From the NCBI GenBank assembly GCA_002749535.1, contig MZZL01000409.1, forward strand, positions 3,716,775 through 3,780,774: 64,000 nt of DNA. The letters are read 5' to 3'. A program made the translations under genes and the position numbers. This document shows, piece by piece, positions 1 through 12,100 of this stretch. Origin of the DNA: Apophysomyces variabilis. Taxonomy: Eukaryota > Mucoromycota > Mucoromycetes > Mucorales > Mucoraceae. The stretch's first letter is position 1, and each line of letters begins with the position of its first letter. The notes under the pieces were generated by a model. It saw only the letters and a list, made by a program, of their open reading frames with translations. It was not told the origin of the DNA and made no database searches.

Positions 1-1414
1 CCTCGGGTGCTTCAATTTTTTGATTTCTTAGCTGTCATGACCTCTTTATGATCGGGTTATATTGAAAGTTAAGTTATCTTAGGGGATAAGATTTAACCAA
101 TAAAGGTCTTTCCGATGGTTACGTGAAATAAGAAGTGTGTTGTCACGGGAACAGGGGACAAAAAGGGGGAAACATGGAAACAGAGACCGAGAGATCCGAA
201 AATCGTTTTGAACACATTTACATAAAGCTTTGGAAAAGGAAACAAATCAAGAAAAGTGAAGTGAAGTTTTTTAATCTTCTTCATGTCTTAATCAGTTTGT
301 GACTAATCTAGGTAGAATGGCTCATAGATGAATGAAAATAATGATATCTCAACTTATTGACTATTTGGACACGTTTTTAACAAGATTAGGTAGTGAGAAA
401 ACGATGAGAAAGAAAAGAAAAATAAAAAAAAGCTTTGATCCCTATGACTTTTTCGGTCGATCATAGAATGAGGCTCAGCATTTTGGAAAGAAAAAGGGGG
501 GAAGGGAGGAGAGGGAAACAAGAAAAAAAACCTAGGGGAGGGAGGGGAGAGAAGGTTAAAGTCCCCAAGACCGCGGGGTACAGACAAACAAATGATGGAA
601 TCTCTTGACTTTGTAAAGTACAGTTCTGTCATTGATCATATTAATAGTTCATCCAACCTTCTTGTTTCTCAATGTGTTTTTACTCTTTTGTCGAATTCCT
701 GTATACTGAATTAGGAAATGAAAAGGAGCATCAAAAGAAAGTTATTGTTTTCTTTCTCGATCGCGGGTAAACAACCAACTGTAAATAAGATGCGTCTTTT
801 TCGCCTAACTAGTTCGTTAATCTCTGTGCCATAGCTCTATCCTTGTCCCCATATGATCGTGGAACCATCTGTTTCGTATCAAGTTATGTTGGCATGACCA
901 TCTCACGCGATCAAACAAACCAGAAATAAAGAAACAATAATAAACCTTGTCTTTTTAGTATTTTTCATTCTTTCCTCTTATTCTCTCAGGTGAACAAAAA
1001 GCTCACGGGTCCACCATGAATTCAATTGAGTTGAGATCATCTGAGCATGGATAGTAAAGTGAGAAAGAGAATGCGAGCGTGCGTATGTGTGTGTGAGAGA
1101 GAGAGAGCAAGCAAAGGAAACAGAATATGATCGGAGACCACTTTTTTTTCGGTTCTCATGACAACCCAAAACCCTATTGAAAAGTTCGACCGCAAACACA
1201 TAATGCATACGCCTCTTTCTTCCTTATTTCCTTTCTCTCTCTCTCCGTTTTTTTACGCTTCAAGTGATTGCGCGCTTTTGCTTGACTTTTCTACCTTCTC
1301 TCTTTCTTTTTATCTATAAAAGAAAAGAAACAAGAAATTGATTGACTGAATAGAAACCAAATGGTTCTTGTCATCTCTACTTTTTCTTCCACACTCCTCT
1401 TCCACATTTAAACA
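1..1414. other. Low-complexity region without a supported gene
   Basis: No reading frame here resembles a known protein. The stretch is rich in purine or pyrimidine runs, for example around 410-560 and 1230-1320, with a short GT/GA microsatellite near 1085-1110. The pyrimidine-rich sequence just before 1415 could be promoter or 5' UTR of the small ORF that follows. Confidence 0.6.
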
Positions 1415-1822
1415 ATGGAAACCAGAATTCTACCTCCTTACGATCTTGCCATCCAACAACCACATTCTTCTCCACATTCTCATCAACAAAAGCAAGAACA
1501 GCGAAGGGACTCCCTTTTCAGTTCTTCCCTTGATCTACCTAGAAGTCCACCAATATCACCACCCAACCCGTCGTCATCACTACGTCGGTCCGTTCCTTTT
1601 CATGCGCAATGGCTTTTCTTCAGTAATTCCCGTTGGATACCACTGGATGCCCAAAATAACATCAAACTAGAAAAGACCTTGCAGCTCAAAGGGGTCTTTG
1701 TCGATATCCAAGACAGCCATTTTCCTAACGTCCAACGTGTGCGTGTCTTTCCAGGCTCAGATTATCTTAGCTATCTCGGCATTCGTTACCGTATCAGTCG
1801 GGTGCTTCTCCCCGGTTTATAA
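1415..1822 (+). CDS. Hypothetical protein, proline/serine-rich N-terminus and small folded C-terminus
   Basis: This single-exon frame of 135 codons has a clean ATG. Residues 1-60 are disordered and rich in Ser, Pro and Gln. Residues about 62-135 look folded: they open with QWLFFSNSRWIPLD, then a leucine/valine-rich stretch and a YLSYLGIRYRISR segment. The pair of tryptophans followed by a charged helix-like stretch vaguely recalls a WWE-type or DDHD-lipase N-terminal module, but this is only an impression. It lies in AT-rich, repeat-rich DNA upstream of BOS1 on the same strand. I do not recognise the protein. It may be a real small gene or the first exon of something longer; no good downstream exon was found. 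Confidence 0.4.
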   Translation: METRILPPYDLAIQQPHSSPHSHQQKQEQRRDSLFSSSLDLPRSPPISPPNPSSSLRRSVPFHAQWLFFSNSRWIPLDAQNNIKLEKTLQLKGVFVDIQDSHFPNVQRVRVFPGSDYLSYLGIRYRISRVLLPGL

Positions 1823-2515
1823 TTTCTTCGCTGCTGCTTTCCTAGTTTTCTTTATTTTTTGTTACTGTATTGCTAGAATCAACATTATTGGGATTTATTT
1901 GGGATTCGGACGTAGATGATCAGAAAGGAATAGCCGATGTTAGCAAAATAAGGGAGCAGAGAAGGAAAGAAAACGGAAAAGAAAAGGGTGCAGAAACAAG
2001 GGCAATGCTTTTTTTTTTCCTTTTTTCTTTTATCTCTTCTCTTATTTTCTTCGGTAATCATCGAGCTGTTTGAAATTGGCGTTAATTTTCTTCTTTTATA
2101 CATCGACAACTTTATTTGTTTAAATGTTTTGGCTGTTAAACACGTATAAATATACATAATTTTGTCAATAAATATCAATTCCCTTTTTTATTTTTTATCA
2201 ATAAATGTATCGATCATGATGGATGAGGAGATATATGCCACAGAAAAGGCATCCCTTCAATGATTTTGATTGAATGTGCAAGTCTCCATGATGAAGATCT
2301 TGAACCCCAAAATCTAGACGCAATCTAAGTTGATCAAACCATGGCCATAGGACATCCAAATTCATAACGGGCTGCAGAAACCATCATGCGAATGATCGGA
2401 TCACGATTTGTGTATTCTTCCCTCCAGTCACAATTAGCCATTTGTTCTTTCGAAATCGAGGTGACACAAGAGCCCTTTCTTTTTAACGCTACCTTTCTTT
2501 CGACAAAGCTCGGCT
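1823..2515. other. Intergenic, AT-rich; probable BOS1 promoter
   Basis: I see no supported gene. Poly-T and poly-A runs occur around 2010-2190. The last part, from about 2340 to 2515, must hold the promoter and 5' UTR of BOS1. Confidence 0.6.
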
Positions 2516-3558
2516 ATGAATTCCTTGTACAATCATGCCTTAAAACAGACTCACGCATTGCAGCGAGATTTAGATAGTAAGTACCTGGATACAGTTACTA
2601 GATTAGTGCAATGTTTCGCATGGGTCATGGTTTTTAACAACAGAATCGGCATCTAGAGTTCGCATCCGGTGAGGATGCATCCGCAGGCCTACAAGGTACA
2701 GGCAAAAGAAAAACCAAAAAGGAAAATAATAAAATGGCAGGTCCCTCTTTTAAACCGTTGCAGGCCAGATATCCGCCGCCTTTAATTCATTACAACGATC
2801 GATTGATGACTATGAGAATCTCGCCAAACGAGAAATGATCGCCGTCAAAAAGGAAACGGCGCTGACGTAGGTAAACATAGAGATAGAGCTGGATGGTAGA
2901 CCAACCTCTTCCCTTTTTTCTGTCTTGCCTTCTCCCTTTGCAGTCGTGCTAGTAAATTTCGTAGCGACCTCCAGGAAAGCAAAATTCGATTCGAAACTAT
3001 AAAGAAACAAAGAGAAAACCAACGGCATGAACAAAATCGCGAGACTTTACTGAGGAGAGCTAATAAGACCTCCTCTGCGGTAAGAATACAGATACGCTTT
3101 TCATATCTGGATTGGGCCATAATAGTCTATTTTCTCTCTCTTTGTACTATTGGAAAAAAAAGCCCGAACATCCATACCAACCTATTTCCCGTCAAGACTA
3201 TCTGATGCGAGAACATGCTTTTGCCGAATCCACAGAATCACAGCTGGATGATTATATCCTTCAGGCACAGAATATACTTGAAAATCTAACGGACCAGCAC
3301 GGCATACTAAAGGTAGAAAGAGAAGGGATTTGGTGAATGGGAAAAGTCAAAAAGAGTGAATCTCTGATCGATTCTTTGGCTTTTTTCTTGTTGTAGAAAA
3401 CCCAACGCAAAATATTGGATGCTGCAAATACCCTTGGACTGTCTCAAAATGTGATTCGATACATTGAACGGCGTACTGCCCAAGACAAATGGATCTTTAT
3501 TGTTGGATTGATCGTCACGATACTCATTATGTGGGCTATTGTTCATTATTTAGGATAA
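2516..3558 (+). CDS. Golgi/ER Qb-SNARE, membrin/Bos1 (GOSR2) family
   Basis: A membrane SNARE for vesicle fusion between ER and Golgi. Six exons (2516-2576, 2657-2695, 2764-2866, 2944-3079, 3163-3312, 3397-3558) give 216 residues, the usual size for this family. The start MNSLYNHALKQTHALQ matches the membrin N-terminus. The SNARE helix lies at about 140-195 and includes KTQRKILDAANTLGLSQNV followed by IRYIERRTAQDKWIF. A C-terminal membrane anchor (FIVGLIVTILIMWAIVHYLG) ends at the stop, the tail-anchored topology expected. Splice sites are GT..AG throughout, and the ATG at 2516 is the only start that joins in frame. The family assignment is firm; Bos1 rather than Gos1 rests on the helix sequence and N-terminus. 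Confidence 0.9.
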
Positions 3559-4656
3559 GCAAATGTTTTTCTGTGTATTTGTCATTTGATTACGCGGAAA
3601 AAGAGTTCCCTTCTTGTTTGGTTATTGTAACAAAAACAAGAAAGGAAAAAAAATGATACGGTTGGCAATAAAGCTAGATAAACGGATATTGTCTTTCCGA
3701 ATCTTCTCGATCATTATGTACATAGTCAACGATCTCCATTCTGTTTCCTATTACAGCAAATGATACAGAATCCTGAACAATATTATAACCACTAACTCAA
3801 GGGCGCACCAACAGAGAAAAACATATATATATATAAGAGCAACGAAATTTCTTGGCCATATTCTGCAGATATATATACCTTTGCATGAACAGCCTTCAAA
3901 ACTAGTCACCGGTTTTAAAGCCGTAAGGGAAGCTTTCCCCTTCAGGGGCTTCCATCTGACAGCACTTGCATTAAGTCTGTTCCTTGCATTGAATACGGCT
4001 AAAGGATGGTTTGATGTAGCCTCATCCGAATACAGCATCAGTTGGTCAACGGTTTTGCTAACTCTTTGACATGAGCCATGCATATTTGCCTACAAGCCAT
4101 TACACAGACATGTGGAATCTTGCAAAATATCGCTATCTTATAGGAGCTTGCTATAAATGGCCGTCTTATAGAGGGGCCGCTGTTTGTTTAAAACACGCCA
4201 AGCCAACGCTTTTTTCTTCCCGTAAATCTACATTAGTTGGCAACAGAAGAATATAAAAGTTCTTCATATACTTTGTATTCTCTTGTTATTTTTGCGTATT
4301 AGGTATTGTATGATCATTTCTGGTTGCTAGATATAACATTGCAGCAAGACATAGGGGCATCAATACTATAAGCTACGGATTGTATCCTACTACGTCTTGG
4401 CTTCCTCCTCTCCAGCTTTTCTTGTTAAGTAATAGGCAACAGTTTCAAGCATGCATAATAAGTCTAACTATCCCATCCTTATATATACAGTTGTGCTTAT
4501 GGATATACCAATATTTAGTATGTTGGAATGGGATAGGGTGCCTTCCATTATCATAGGCCTCCCTAAAACAGAACCGGAGTTTGAAGCAAGGATAATGGCG
4601 GCCTTTCCAGCGCCGTGCTACATTTAATTGTTTCTTTCTTTTCTGCTCTCTTCTCC
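3559..4656. other. Intergenic; contains a GC-richer block open on both strands
   Basis: Mostly AT-rich. Within it, about 3880-4080 has more even base composition and is open on both strands: 62 codons on plus, and 110 codons on minus starting with an ATG at 4083. Neither protein is recognised and no introns were found to extend them. It may be a relic of a repeat. The 300 bases before 4657 should include the NPC2 promoter. Confidence 0.5.
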
Positions 4657-5319
4657 ATGAAGTCAAGCATTGTCTTCACTGTCTCTGCCCTCCTTTGTTT
4701 AGCTTTTGCCGAACCTACACAACGGCCGTTTATGGCTCCCGAACAACGGGGTGCCATTTGGTCATTATGCTCTGACCCCTCCACGCATTTGCTACGTGGG
4801 TACGATGGTGGTGTGTACATTTCACCCGAAGCACCACAAACGGGCAAAGATATTCACGTTAAAGTGGGAGGTTACCTCTGTAAGCGTCTGCAGAACATAC
4901 TTGTTTCTAATCAGGCGCTGATATCTTGTTCTCCGCTGCTTGCTTTTATTTCTTATTTAGCAAAGGACGTCCATGCCGGCACCGTCGATATCGATCTGAA
5001 ACTGTTGTCTATGATTAAAATTAACAAACAGCTCGATCTTTGCTCAGTGCTTCAGTCGGATGTCATGGGCCACCGAAGTTGCCCTCTTGCAGCAGGCGAT
5101 TTAGAGCTAGAAGCAACAGGTAAAGAAATAAGAACCTTTCTTTTTGTTTTGCTCTTAGTTTTTGTTAATATGATACAATTCATCCGAACTCTGTTACATA
5201 AATTTATAGCCTTTATTCCGCGTGATATACCCAAGTTGCCGCTCAATGGCGATATCCGAATCAAAGACCAAGATGGAAATACGGTGACCTGCATAAGCTT
5301 AAACTTTAAACTCCAATAA
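4657..5319 (+). CDS. Secreted ML-domain lipid-binding protein, NPC2 / PG-PI transfer family
   Basis: A sterol or phospholipid binding protein of the MD-2-related (ML) family, acting in the vacuole lumen or secretory route. Three exons (4657-4879, 4961-5119, 5210-5319) encode 163 residues. Residues 1-18 (MKSSIVFTVSALLCLAFA) form a signal peptide. The ML fold follows, with the family signature HVKVGGYLSKDVHAGTVDID, then QLDLC and CPLAAGDLELEA, and the ending NGDIRIKDQDGNTVTCISL. Cysteines at the expected places suggest the conserved disulfides. An upstream in-frame ATG at 4615 would put a hydrophobic stretch before the signal peptide, so 4657 is preferred. It converges on LTO1, 165 bases downstream. 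Assignment to the family is secure; the bound lipid is not. Confidence 0.9.
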   Translation: MKSSIVFTVSALLCLAFAEPTQRPFMAPEQRGAIWSLCSDPSTHLLRGYDGGVYISPEAPQTGKDIHVKVGGYLCKRLQNILVSNQALISCSPLLAFISYLAKDVHAGTVDIDLKLLSMIKINKQLDLCSVLQSDVMGHRSCPLAAGDLELEATGKEIRTFLFVLLLVFVNMIQFIRTLLHKFIAFIPRDIPKLPLNGDIRIKDQDGNTVTCISLNFKLQ

Positions 5320-5484
5320 TATCTATGTCCTTTTTCTCTTTTCATCCTCTCTCTATGTTATCTAGTCTTCCCCAATAATGAACAAATGAATATGCTTTCA
5401 TGCAGAAAAACAGAACAAGGAGGGGAGTAAACAGGCCGGAACGAAGCAGGCTTGGTCTGTTCCGGGCTTTCGGTGCGTGAAAGA

Positions 5485-6037
5485 TTAATAGTTCATCTTT
5501 GGCTTGTCTGCCGGTTTAAACTTTTGTTGAGTGCCTAACAACGATCCAATGACCCGCATCTTGTTCTTCATTTTATCCCGTTGAGCAAACAGGTCGGTGT
5601 TAGGACAATTGTGGCGAGGAAATTCTTCAATCAGTTTCTCAAGCGCTGCGATATGTCGAAGTGCTCTGTATGGAGGAGATGATTTGTAAGCACGCTTTTT
5701 TTCTTCTTTCGAGGTGTCCGCGATCCAAGCGATCTATTCATTCACCTGGGAGATATTTCATCATGTGTCTTTGCTAACTCCTTCCATGCTTCGGCACAAC
5801 CGGCATAGAATCCGATTTCTTGACCGAGTTCAAATGCTTTTTCACAGCCAAAAATGCGACCTTCCAGTTCACCCGATTTTGTGCCGTCCCGATAGCCGTC
5901 ATCGTAACCATATTCCTGGAACCTAATCAACAGATCACTTTCGTCTCGATTGTCTCATTTAAGAATGGTCATGCTTACATGGTTTCCAAATGAACGAGGG
6001 ATTCGAGATCTTGGTTAGGTGGAGGGACTGGATCCAT
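5485..6037 (-). CDS. LTO1-like protein (Yae1/Lto1 adaptor for Fe-S delivery to ABCE1/Rli1)
   Basis: Lto1 and Yae1 recruit the cytosolic iron-sulfur targeting complex to the ribosome-recycling ATPase Rli1. Exon 1 runs from 6037 to about 5979 and encodes MDPVPPPNQDLESLVHLETM. The next exon carries the family signature of repeated glycines and acidic residues (YGYDDGYRDGTKSGELEGR, FGCEKAFELGQEIGFYAG), ending near 5736. The last exon (about 5698-5485) encodes a helical tail beginning RAYKSSPPYRALRHIAALEK and ending in KMNY. The junction between exons two and three does not close in frame with any GT..AG pair. One A fewer in the A7 run at about 5696-5702 would fix it. The coding parts are well supported; that junction is not. 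Confidence 0.75.
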
Positions 6038-6191
6038 GGCAGTAGGCATGCTGTAAGCCAACGAAGAAACAAGGAAAAAGAAAGAGCGAACCTGAAACTC
6101 CGAGAACGGGGAGATTGTGTGAAAACGTAATAATTTCGTCTGAGTAATCCAAAGAACATTCACAAAAGACAGTAAGAATTCCATTTTGTTT

Positions 6192-7258
6192 TTATTTTGC
6201 AGCACCTGTTGTTGGAAGGCCTACATTAACTTTAAATGTATCATAAAATAGCCATTGCAATGCTGTTAATGTGCCAATCATAGCAATACGTGTGCCTAGA
6301 CCGCGCCAGACACCTTTCCATCCAAGCTCCTTAGTGATGTCTATCACTCCTGCTTGACGCGGTTGTCCTGGTTCAGGTTTAGGCAGATTATTCAGCTTAG
6401 ATACAATGACATCCGCTGGATGAGATACAGCAGCACAAAGGACACCGGCCGTGTACCCGCCTACAAAGCTCACCCCGAGCTGTTGTAATTTGTTGTATTC
6501 TTCCTTTGGCCTTGATAGAAACTTGGAATAGATCATTTCCACGGTGGCCTCAAACGAAGCAAATTTCATCATGGTGTAGGGAATCTGACGTGCCCACAGA
6601 GGTCCGAGGCCTTTATAAAACCCCATGAAACCTTCACTGTCTTTGAGTTTTTTGAACCCTTCGGCTGTCGTTTTAGCGAATGGAGGATCGATGGATGTCT
6701 GCATCCGAACTTTCAAAGCCTCCCATGGGCACAGGAATATATCTGCTACAAACTCGGCTGCAGCAGAGGCGGACAAGTACACAAAGGCTCGATATTTACG
6801 GGCTTTGTCCTCACCTACCCGTTCGGTGGCCATATGGTTGAAATAATACTTAAAGAATTCATACAAGCCGTATTTGCCTGCACCTTGTAAGGAATACCCT
6901 ATGGCTGTGGGGCCAAACCCAGTAAAGACACCACCGATACCCTCGGTTTTGTATATCGTACGCCAGCCATCAAAGACACCCTTGTAGATATCAGGTTTCA
7001 CCTTTTAAAGAAAGTGAGCATTTCGAACCTCTGCCTCTTAACATGTCATTTTGTTTTCAATTCTATATCCATACCTGTCTGCGACACTTGACTAGGTCCA
7101 ATGGCGTTACTAATGTGTGCGTGGGCCTGTGGCATAGTTTATATCAATTTGGTTATCAAGGAGGAATTTTTCATTTATCCAGCTTACCCGCAAGCAAAGA
7201 TGCCTCCAATACCACAGGCCACAAAATACGTAGGGCTATAAAGTTCAATGCGGCCCAT
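6192..7258 (-). CDS. Mitochondrial phosphate (and copper) carrier, PIC2/SLC25A3 family
   Basis: An inner mitochondrial membrane carrier importing phosphate for ATP synthesis; Pic2-type members also carry copper. Exons 7258-7188, 7126-7075 and 7001-6192 give 310 residues. Three carrier repeats are visible, with signatures PLDLVKCRRQ near residue 35, CPWEALKVRMQ in the second repeat and HPADVIVSKLNN in the third. The opening RIELYSPTYFVACGIGGI and the ending VNVGLPTTG fit Pic2 more than Mir1. No N-terminal presequence is seen, as usual for this class. The start ATG at 7258 follows an AT-rich leader shared divergently with RPL19. LTO1 lies 154 bases downstream on the same strand. Confidence 0.93.
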
Positions 7259-7878
7259 TGAGGAAAAAAGCAAGATGAAGAATGGAGGAATAGATGCAAG
7301 GTAATGGTTTTAGAAGTCCCAAAGGGAAACAGTTGAGAAAATAAAGAGAAGGAAAAGAAAAAGGTGCCTTTCCTCAAATGACAAACGATGATTTCATTTC
7401 ATCATCACATGTTCCATTTATATAACTCGCAGCAGAAACAAACGATCTTGCCACGAACTAACATCTTCTCTTCGTAACATACCCTCGTCGTAGCCATTCT
7501 TTGGCTCTTCACTAGGAAATGTCGCCAAGTTAGACTGAGCGAATTCGCATCGGAAGATGATTTTCTCTTCTATCCTGTGATTGTTCGATGGATTTTCATT
7601 ATCTTACAAGGAATTTGCAGTTTTCCATTTTAGCTTGCAATACTGCGACGTTTATAGAGCTCTTTTGGAGGATAAAAGATTGTTCAATAATTCGCATGAG
7701 CTTTTTTTCTTTGTTTGTGTTGCGCTGTATGTCTTACAGTAAGATCCGTGAATATCGATTTCAAACATCGCTTGCCTTGGACTGCATGCCCAATAGGTTG
7801 CAAGCTAAAATTGGGTCGGGACGTTGTTTCGCACATACCCTTCTCTCTTTCCCTTCCTTTTATCAGCATCTTTTAAAA
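7259..7878. promoter_or_regulatory. Divergent intergenic region between PIC2 and RPL19
   Basis: About 620 bases separate two divergently transcribed genes, so both promoters must lie here. I see no confident TATA box or named transcription factor site. Several open frames are present on both strands but none resembles a known protein. Confidence 0.5.
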
Positions 7879-8760
7879 ATGTGAGTTGCAGATAAACTAC
7901 CCTTAAAGGCATTATATGTGCATATACTCTCGGCTAGTTTCTCTTCTTTTTTCTCTGCCTCTTCGATCTTCGTTAGCAAAACGCTTTGTAAATAAAACAA
8001 ACCAGGCGGTTTGCTGCCGAAGAACGATCCTAATTCCCGTTTTGCTTTGCCAAGCAGAACAAAGATTTAAACTAGTCATTTTGAACAATACAATAGGGTT
8101 AATTTGAGCATTCAAAAACGTCTGGCCGCCTCCGTGTTGAAGTGTGGTGAACGCAAGATCTGGCTTGATCCTAATGAGGTCAATGAGATCTCCAATGCCA
8201 ATTCCCGTAAGCCATTAAAGAATAAAGAAGAAAAAGGGCTATCAGGCTGCCTAAGAACATGTCGAATTAAAGGACTATGAAACTCAATTCTCTTTCTGCT
8301 TTCCAATATATCAGGTGCCAATGTTCGCAAGCTTGTCAAGGACGGTCTGATCATTCGCAAGCCTGAGATTAGTCATTCTCGCTTCCGTGTCCGTGAACGT
8401 AATGCTGCCAAGCGTCTTGGCCGTCATATGGGTCATGGTAAGAGAAAAGGTACGGCCGATGCCCGTATGTCTCGCCAAGTCCTCTGGATGAGACGTATGC
8501 GTGTCCTTCGTCGTCTTCTTCGCAAATACCGTGAGGCTGGCAAGATTGACAAGCACTTGTACCACACATTGTACCTCAAGTCGAAGGGTAATGGTTTCAA
8601 GAACAAGCGTGTCTTGATGGAATATATCCACAAGGCCAAGGCCGAGAAATTAAGATTGAAGACATTGAATGAACAAGCGGATGCTCTTCGTGCCAAGAAT
8701 AAGGCCATGCGTGAGCGTCGTAAACAGCGTGCCGAAGAAAAGAAGGCTGCTGAACAGTAA
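7879..8760 (+). CDS. 60S ribosomal protein L19 (eL19)
   Basis: A structural protein of the large cytosolic ribosomal subunit. The mature protein has 185 residues, beginning [20 protein letters not shown] and containing [25 protein letters not shown] and [13 protein letters not shown], all hallmark eL19 segments, with a basic helical tail. Coding exons are 7879-7880, 8097-8206 and 8315-8760. The start codon itself is split by an intron (AT at 7879-7880, G at 8097), the arrangement I recall for yeast RPL19 genes. The third exon is long and codon use is strongly biased, as expected for a highly expressed gene. The first intron (216 bases) is unusually long for this window, which is common in ribosomal protein genes. 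Confidence 0.95.
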
Positions 8761-9172
8761 AAGAAAGAAAAAAAAATCTAGACGTACGTATAGTGTATGT
8801 CTAATAAAAGGAAATACTATTTTCTATTGTGGATTGGAGAAGAAGTTAAAGTTTGTTGAAGGGGAGAAAGAGAGAGGGAGGGCAGATTTTTATAGTTTGA
8901 ATGAGTCGAGGAAATTCCCTATTGTCCGACAGGTGGAAGGGTGAATATTGACAAACTGCTAGTTTATTGATAAAATGGGAACTTTGTAGATACACGGTTT
9001 TCTAATGCAATGCAGGAAACGGACGTGCTGGCATTGTGTGGAGGTATCTGCGTGTGAAACAACCTGAATTTTTTTTGGTCCAATGCGCGTCAAATAAAGT
9101 TCGTCTTGCTGGGTCACTGTACCTTTTTTTTCCCTTTTACTTCTTGGTCCTATTACTATCCACCACCCGCTT
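8761..9172. other. Intergenic between RPL19 and the TBC gene
   Basis: About 410 bases with no supported gene. It holds the RPL19 3' UTR and the promoter of the Rab GAP gene. Confidence 0.6.
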
Positions 9173-12100
9173 ATGGCGACGACCGACCCTGCATTTAACG
9201 TCTTCACTTTACCGACAAATGTCGACACTCACATCAGTCCTTTTTGGGGATCTGTAAAAGAAAATGGCTACTTTTTACTGCAACGTTCAAAGACACAAAA
9301 GAATGCCATCATGCGCAGTGTGCTGGGCACGTTGCAAAATGTGTAGGTTCATAAAAAAATTACCTATATTCCATCAGTGACATCTTCAGCTAATCAACGT
9401 TAGGCGCTTGCAACTAGACTCGATACAAAACAACCCGCTTACCGTGTATTGTATCGACGATTAAATGGATCATGTCTACAGATAGCAGTGGCAGAGACGG
9501 AAAAGCAAGTCGACGCAGCCTGGAGCTGGATCGAATGTCCGTTCTATTTTTTTTTTGTTTGAAAGGAACTTTATCAGAGAATTAATGCGTATTTTTATTG
9601 TTAGCAAACCTTCTTGCACCCTTGGATATCCTCGACGATTCAGAAAAGGAAGCCTTTGTCGTGACCAAGATCAATTCCATCGTCACACGACGAGGTAAAG
9701 CATAATAATCACCGCAGACAACAACGACTCAGTCCTCTTTTGTTTGATTGTTTAACTTGGAATTTCCAAAAAAAAAAAGATGCTGGAACAGATGAAATAT
9801 CAACAGATGAAAAGGTTAGAAATGCCTCTAGAAGCTTTCGACAGACTTTCGACGTTGCGGCTACAGAACGTTTGGTCAACTGTACGTTATACAATCCATA
9901 GTTCTGTTCACTGGTCCCTATTTTAATCATTTGATCCAGATTATTCTTGTGCTTACCATACAGCCCGCTTAACTAGTCAAGGCTGGCTATATATTAGCGA
10001 GAATTATGTTGCATTTTATTCTTACTTGCTCGGTTTTGAAACAAAGGTTTTGATGGAGCTTAAAGATATACAGGATATCAAAAAGGAAAAATCGAAACGA
10101 GGAATGTTTGCTGATGCTATTCGGATCGTAATGAAGGACAAGTCAGAGGTAATATCTTCTTACTACCGGTAAGTTTGCTGCGTTGTGCTAATCTTTTTTT
10201 ATCCTATTAGCACTTCTTTTCGAATCTTTTTAAACGTGATGAGGTAATGTAGTCTCTTTTTCCTTGTAGATAAATGATACTAATGCGGCTACTGGTATAG
10301 GTTCATGATATCCTCGTTCAACTGACAGGTCTAGCCATGCAAAGGCTGCTGAAGAACACAGCATTAGAGCAATCACCTGGAGGAGAGATATCCATTGATA
10401 TTCGGGATAGTGATATTGATGCCGTCAGCGACAAAGATCTAGTCATAGGAAACATGACAGCATTACCAGCATCCAAAATCAGAGAGCTTGTGCAGCCATT
10501 AAAAACGAATCTTGCCGCCCAGAAACGTGATGAGCGTTTCAGAGCACGTTTTAGACTACCTATCACCGAAACTTTGCTTCAGACGATTGACGCACTCCAT
10601 CCTGTTGAAGAGCAGTCTACTCTATCCCAAGAGAAAAAGACATTTATTTACAGTGGGCAGCTCTACTTGTCGGAGTCCTTCTTAGCTTTTAGTTCGACAA
10701 ACAAGGGTCGCTTCATCGAGATAGTTTTACCACTGTACACAATTCGTCGAGTCGAAAAACTGAATAGTCCATCGCATCCATTTTCGATCAAAATCGTGAA
10801 CTGGCACCAAGGCAACTCAATATTTCATCTCAATGCGTAAGTGTGTGTGTGTAGATGCATGTATTTAACTTTTTCGTCTTTAACACGTTCCTCATTTGCT
10901 AGACCCCAAGAACGGTATGAACCATTTTCGCAAGAGTTAACAAGCAATCTTCGCAAGCAGATTAAGTTAATGAAGATGATGAAGCAGTTCCTTGCAACCT
11001 GCCCTTCCGAAGCAGTTGCAGCTGACAAAGAGCAAGAAGAAATTGACAAAGTCCCTGGTGGACTAGGTTTAACGTTTGGATTTCCCGGAGACCCCAAGAA
11101 GCTGAAAGACAGAAGCAAGATGAAGCTTTGGAAAAAGTTTTATCAAGGTAATAGATCATGCATTAAACTATCCTGATTCTCACGCTGAGTAGAGCATGGG
11201 CGAAACTTGACGGCTGTTAGGACAGCACACTTTTCCAAGTTGGTCCGTGTCGGTTTACCTAACAGATTGCGTGGCGAAATATGGGAAACCTGCTCCGGAG
11301 CCATTTACCAGCGGTTTATGAATCAAGGTCTGTATAACAGGATCCTGGAAGAAAACAAAAACAAAAATTCTCTAAGCTTGGAGGAAATCGAAAAGGATCT
11401 CAATAGGTAAATGTGTTGGGTCGGCTACAGAATTGAGAATTTAAAATAAGATCCCTGTTATTAGGTCTCTTCCAGAATATTCAGCGTACCAAACCGAACA
11501 AGGCATCAACAGCTTGCGCAGGGTTTTAAGCGCCTATTCGTGGAAGGATCCAGAGCTTGGGTATTGTCAGGCAATGAACATTGTGACCTCAGCCATTCTC
11601 ATGTAGGTGAAAGGATAGTCTGTGTCATTACCACCAATTGAACTAATCAGGATAATTCCAGCTATATGAACGAGGAACAAGCATTTTTCACGCTGAGTGT
11701 GCTCTGCGACGATATGTTACCAGGTTATTATAGCACGTCTATGTATGGTGCTCTTCTCGATCAGATCATATTCGAGCATCTGCTGGAGACAACGATGCCC
11801 ATATTGCACACCCATTTCAAAAAGACAGACATTCAGTTATCTGTCGCTTGTCTTCCGTGGTTCCTCAGTCTATACATCAACTCCATGCCGCTCTTGTTTG
11901 CCTTTCGTGTTCTGGATTGTTTCTTTATGGATGGACCAAAGGTGTTATTCCAGATCGGGTAAGGCTCCAAAAGTTTGAGTTTACCCTGTTGTTAACCCTT
12001 TCCTGTGTAACTAGTCTTGGTATGATAGCTCCATTATTAAGTATAGACTTACTAACCTATTTAAAGCTATATTGAAAATTAACGGCGACGCATTGCTTGA

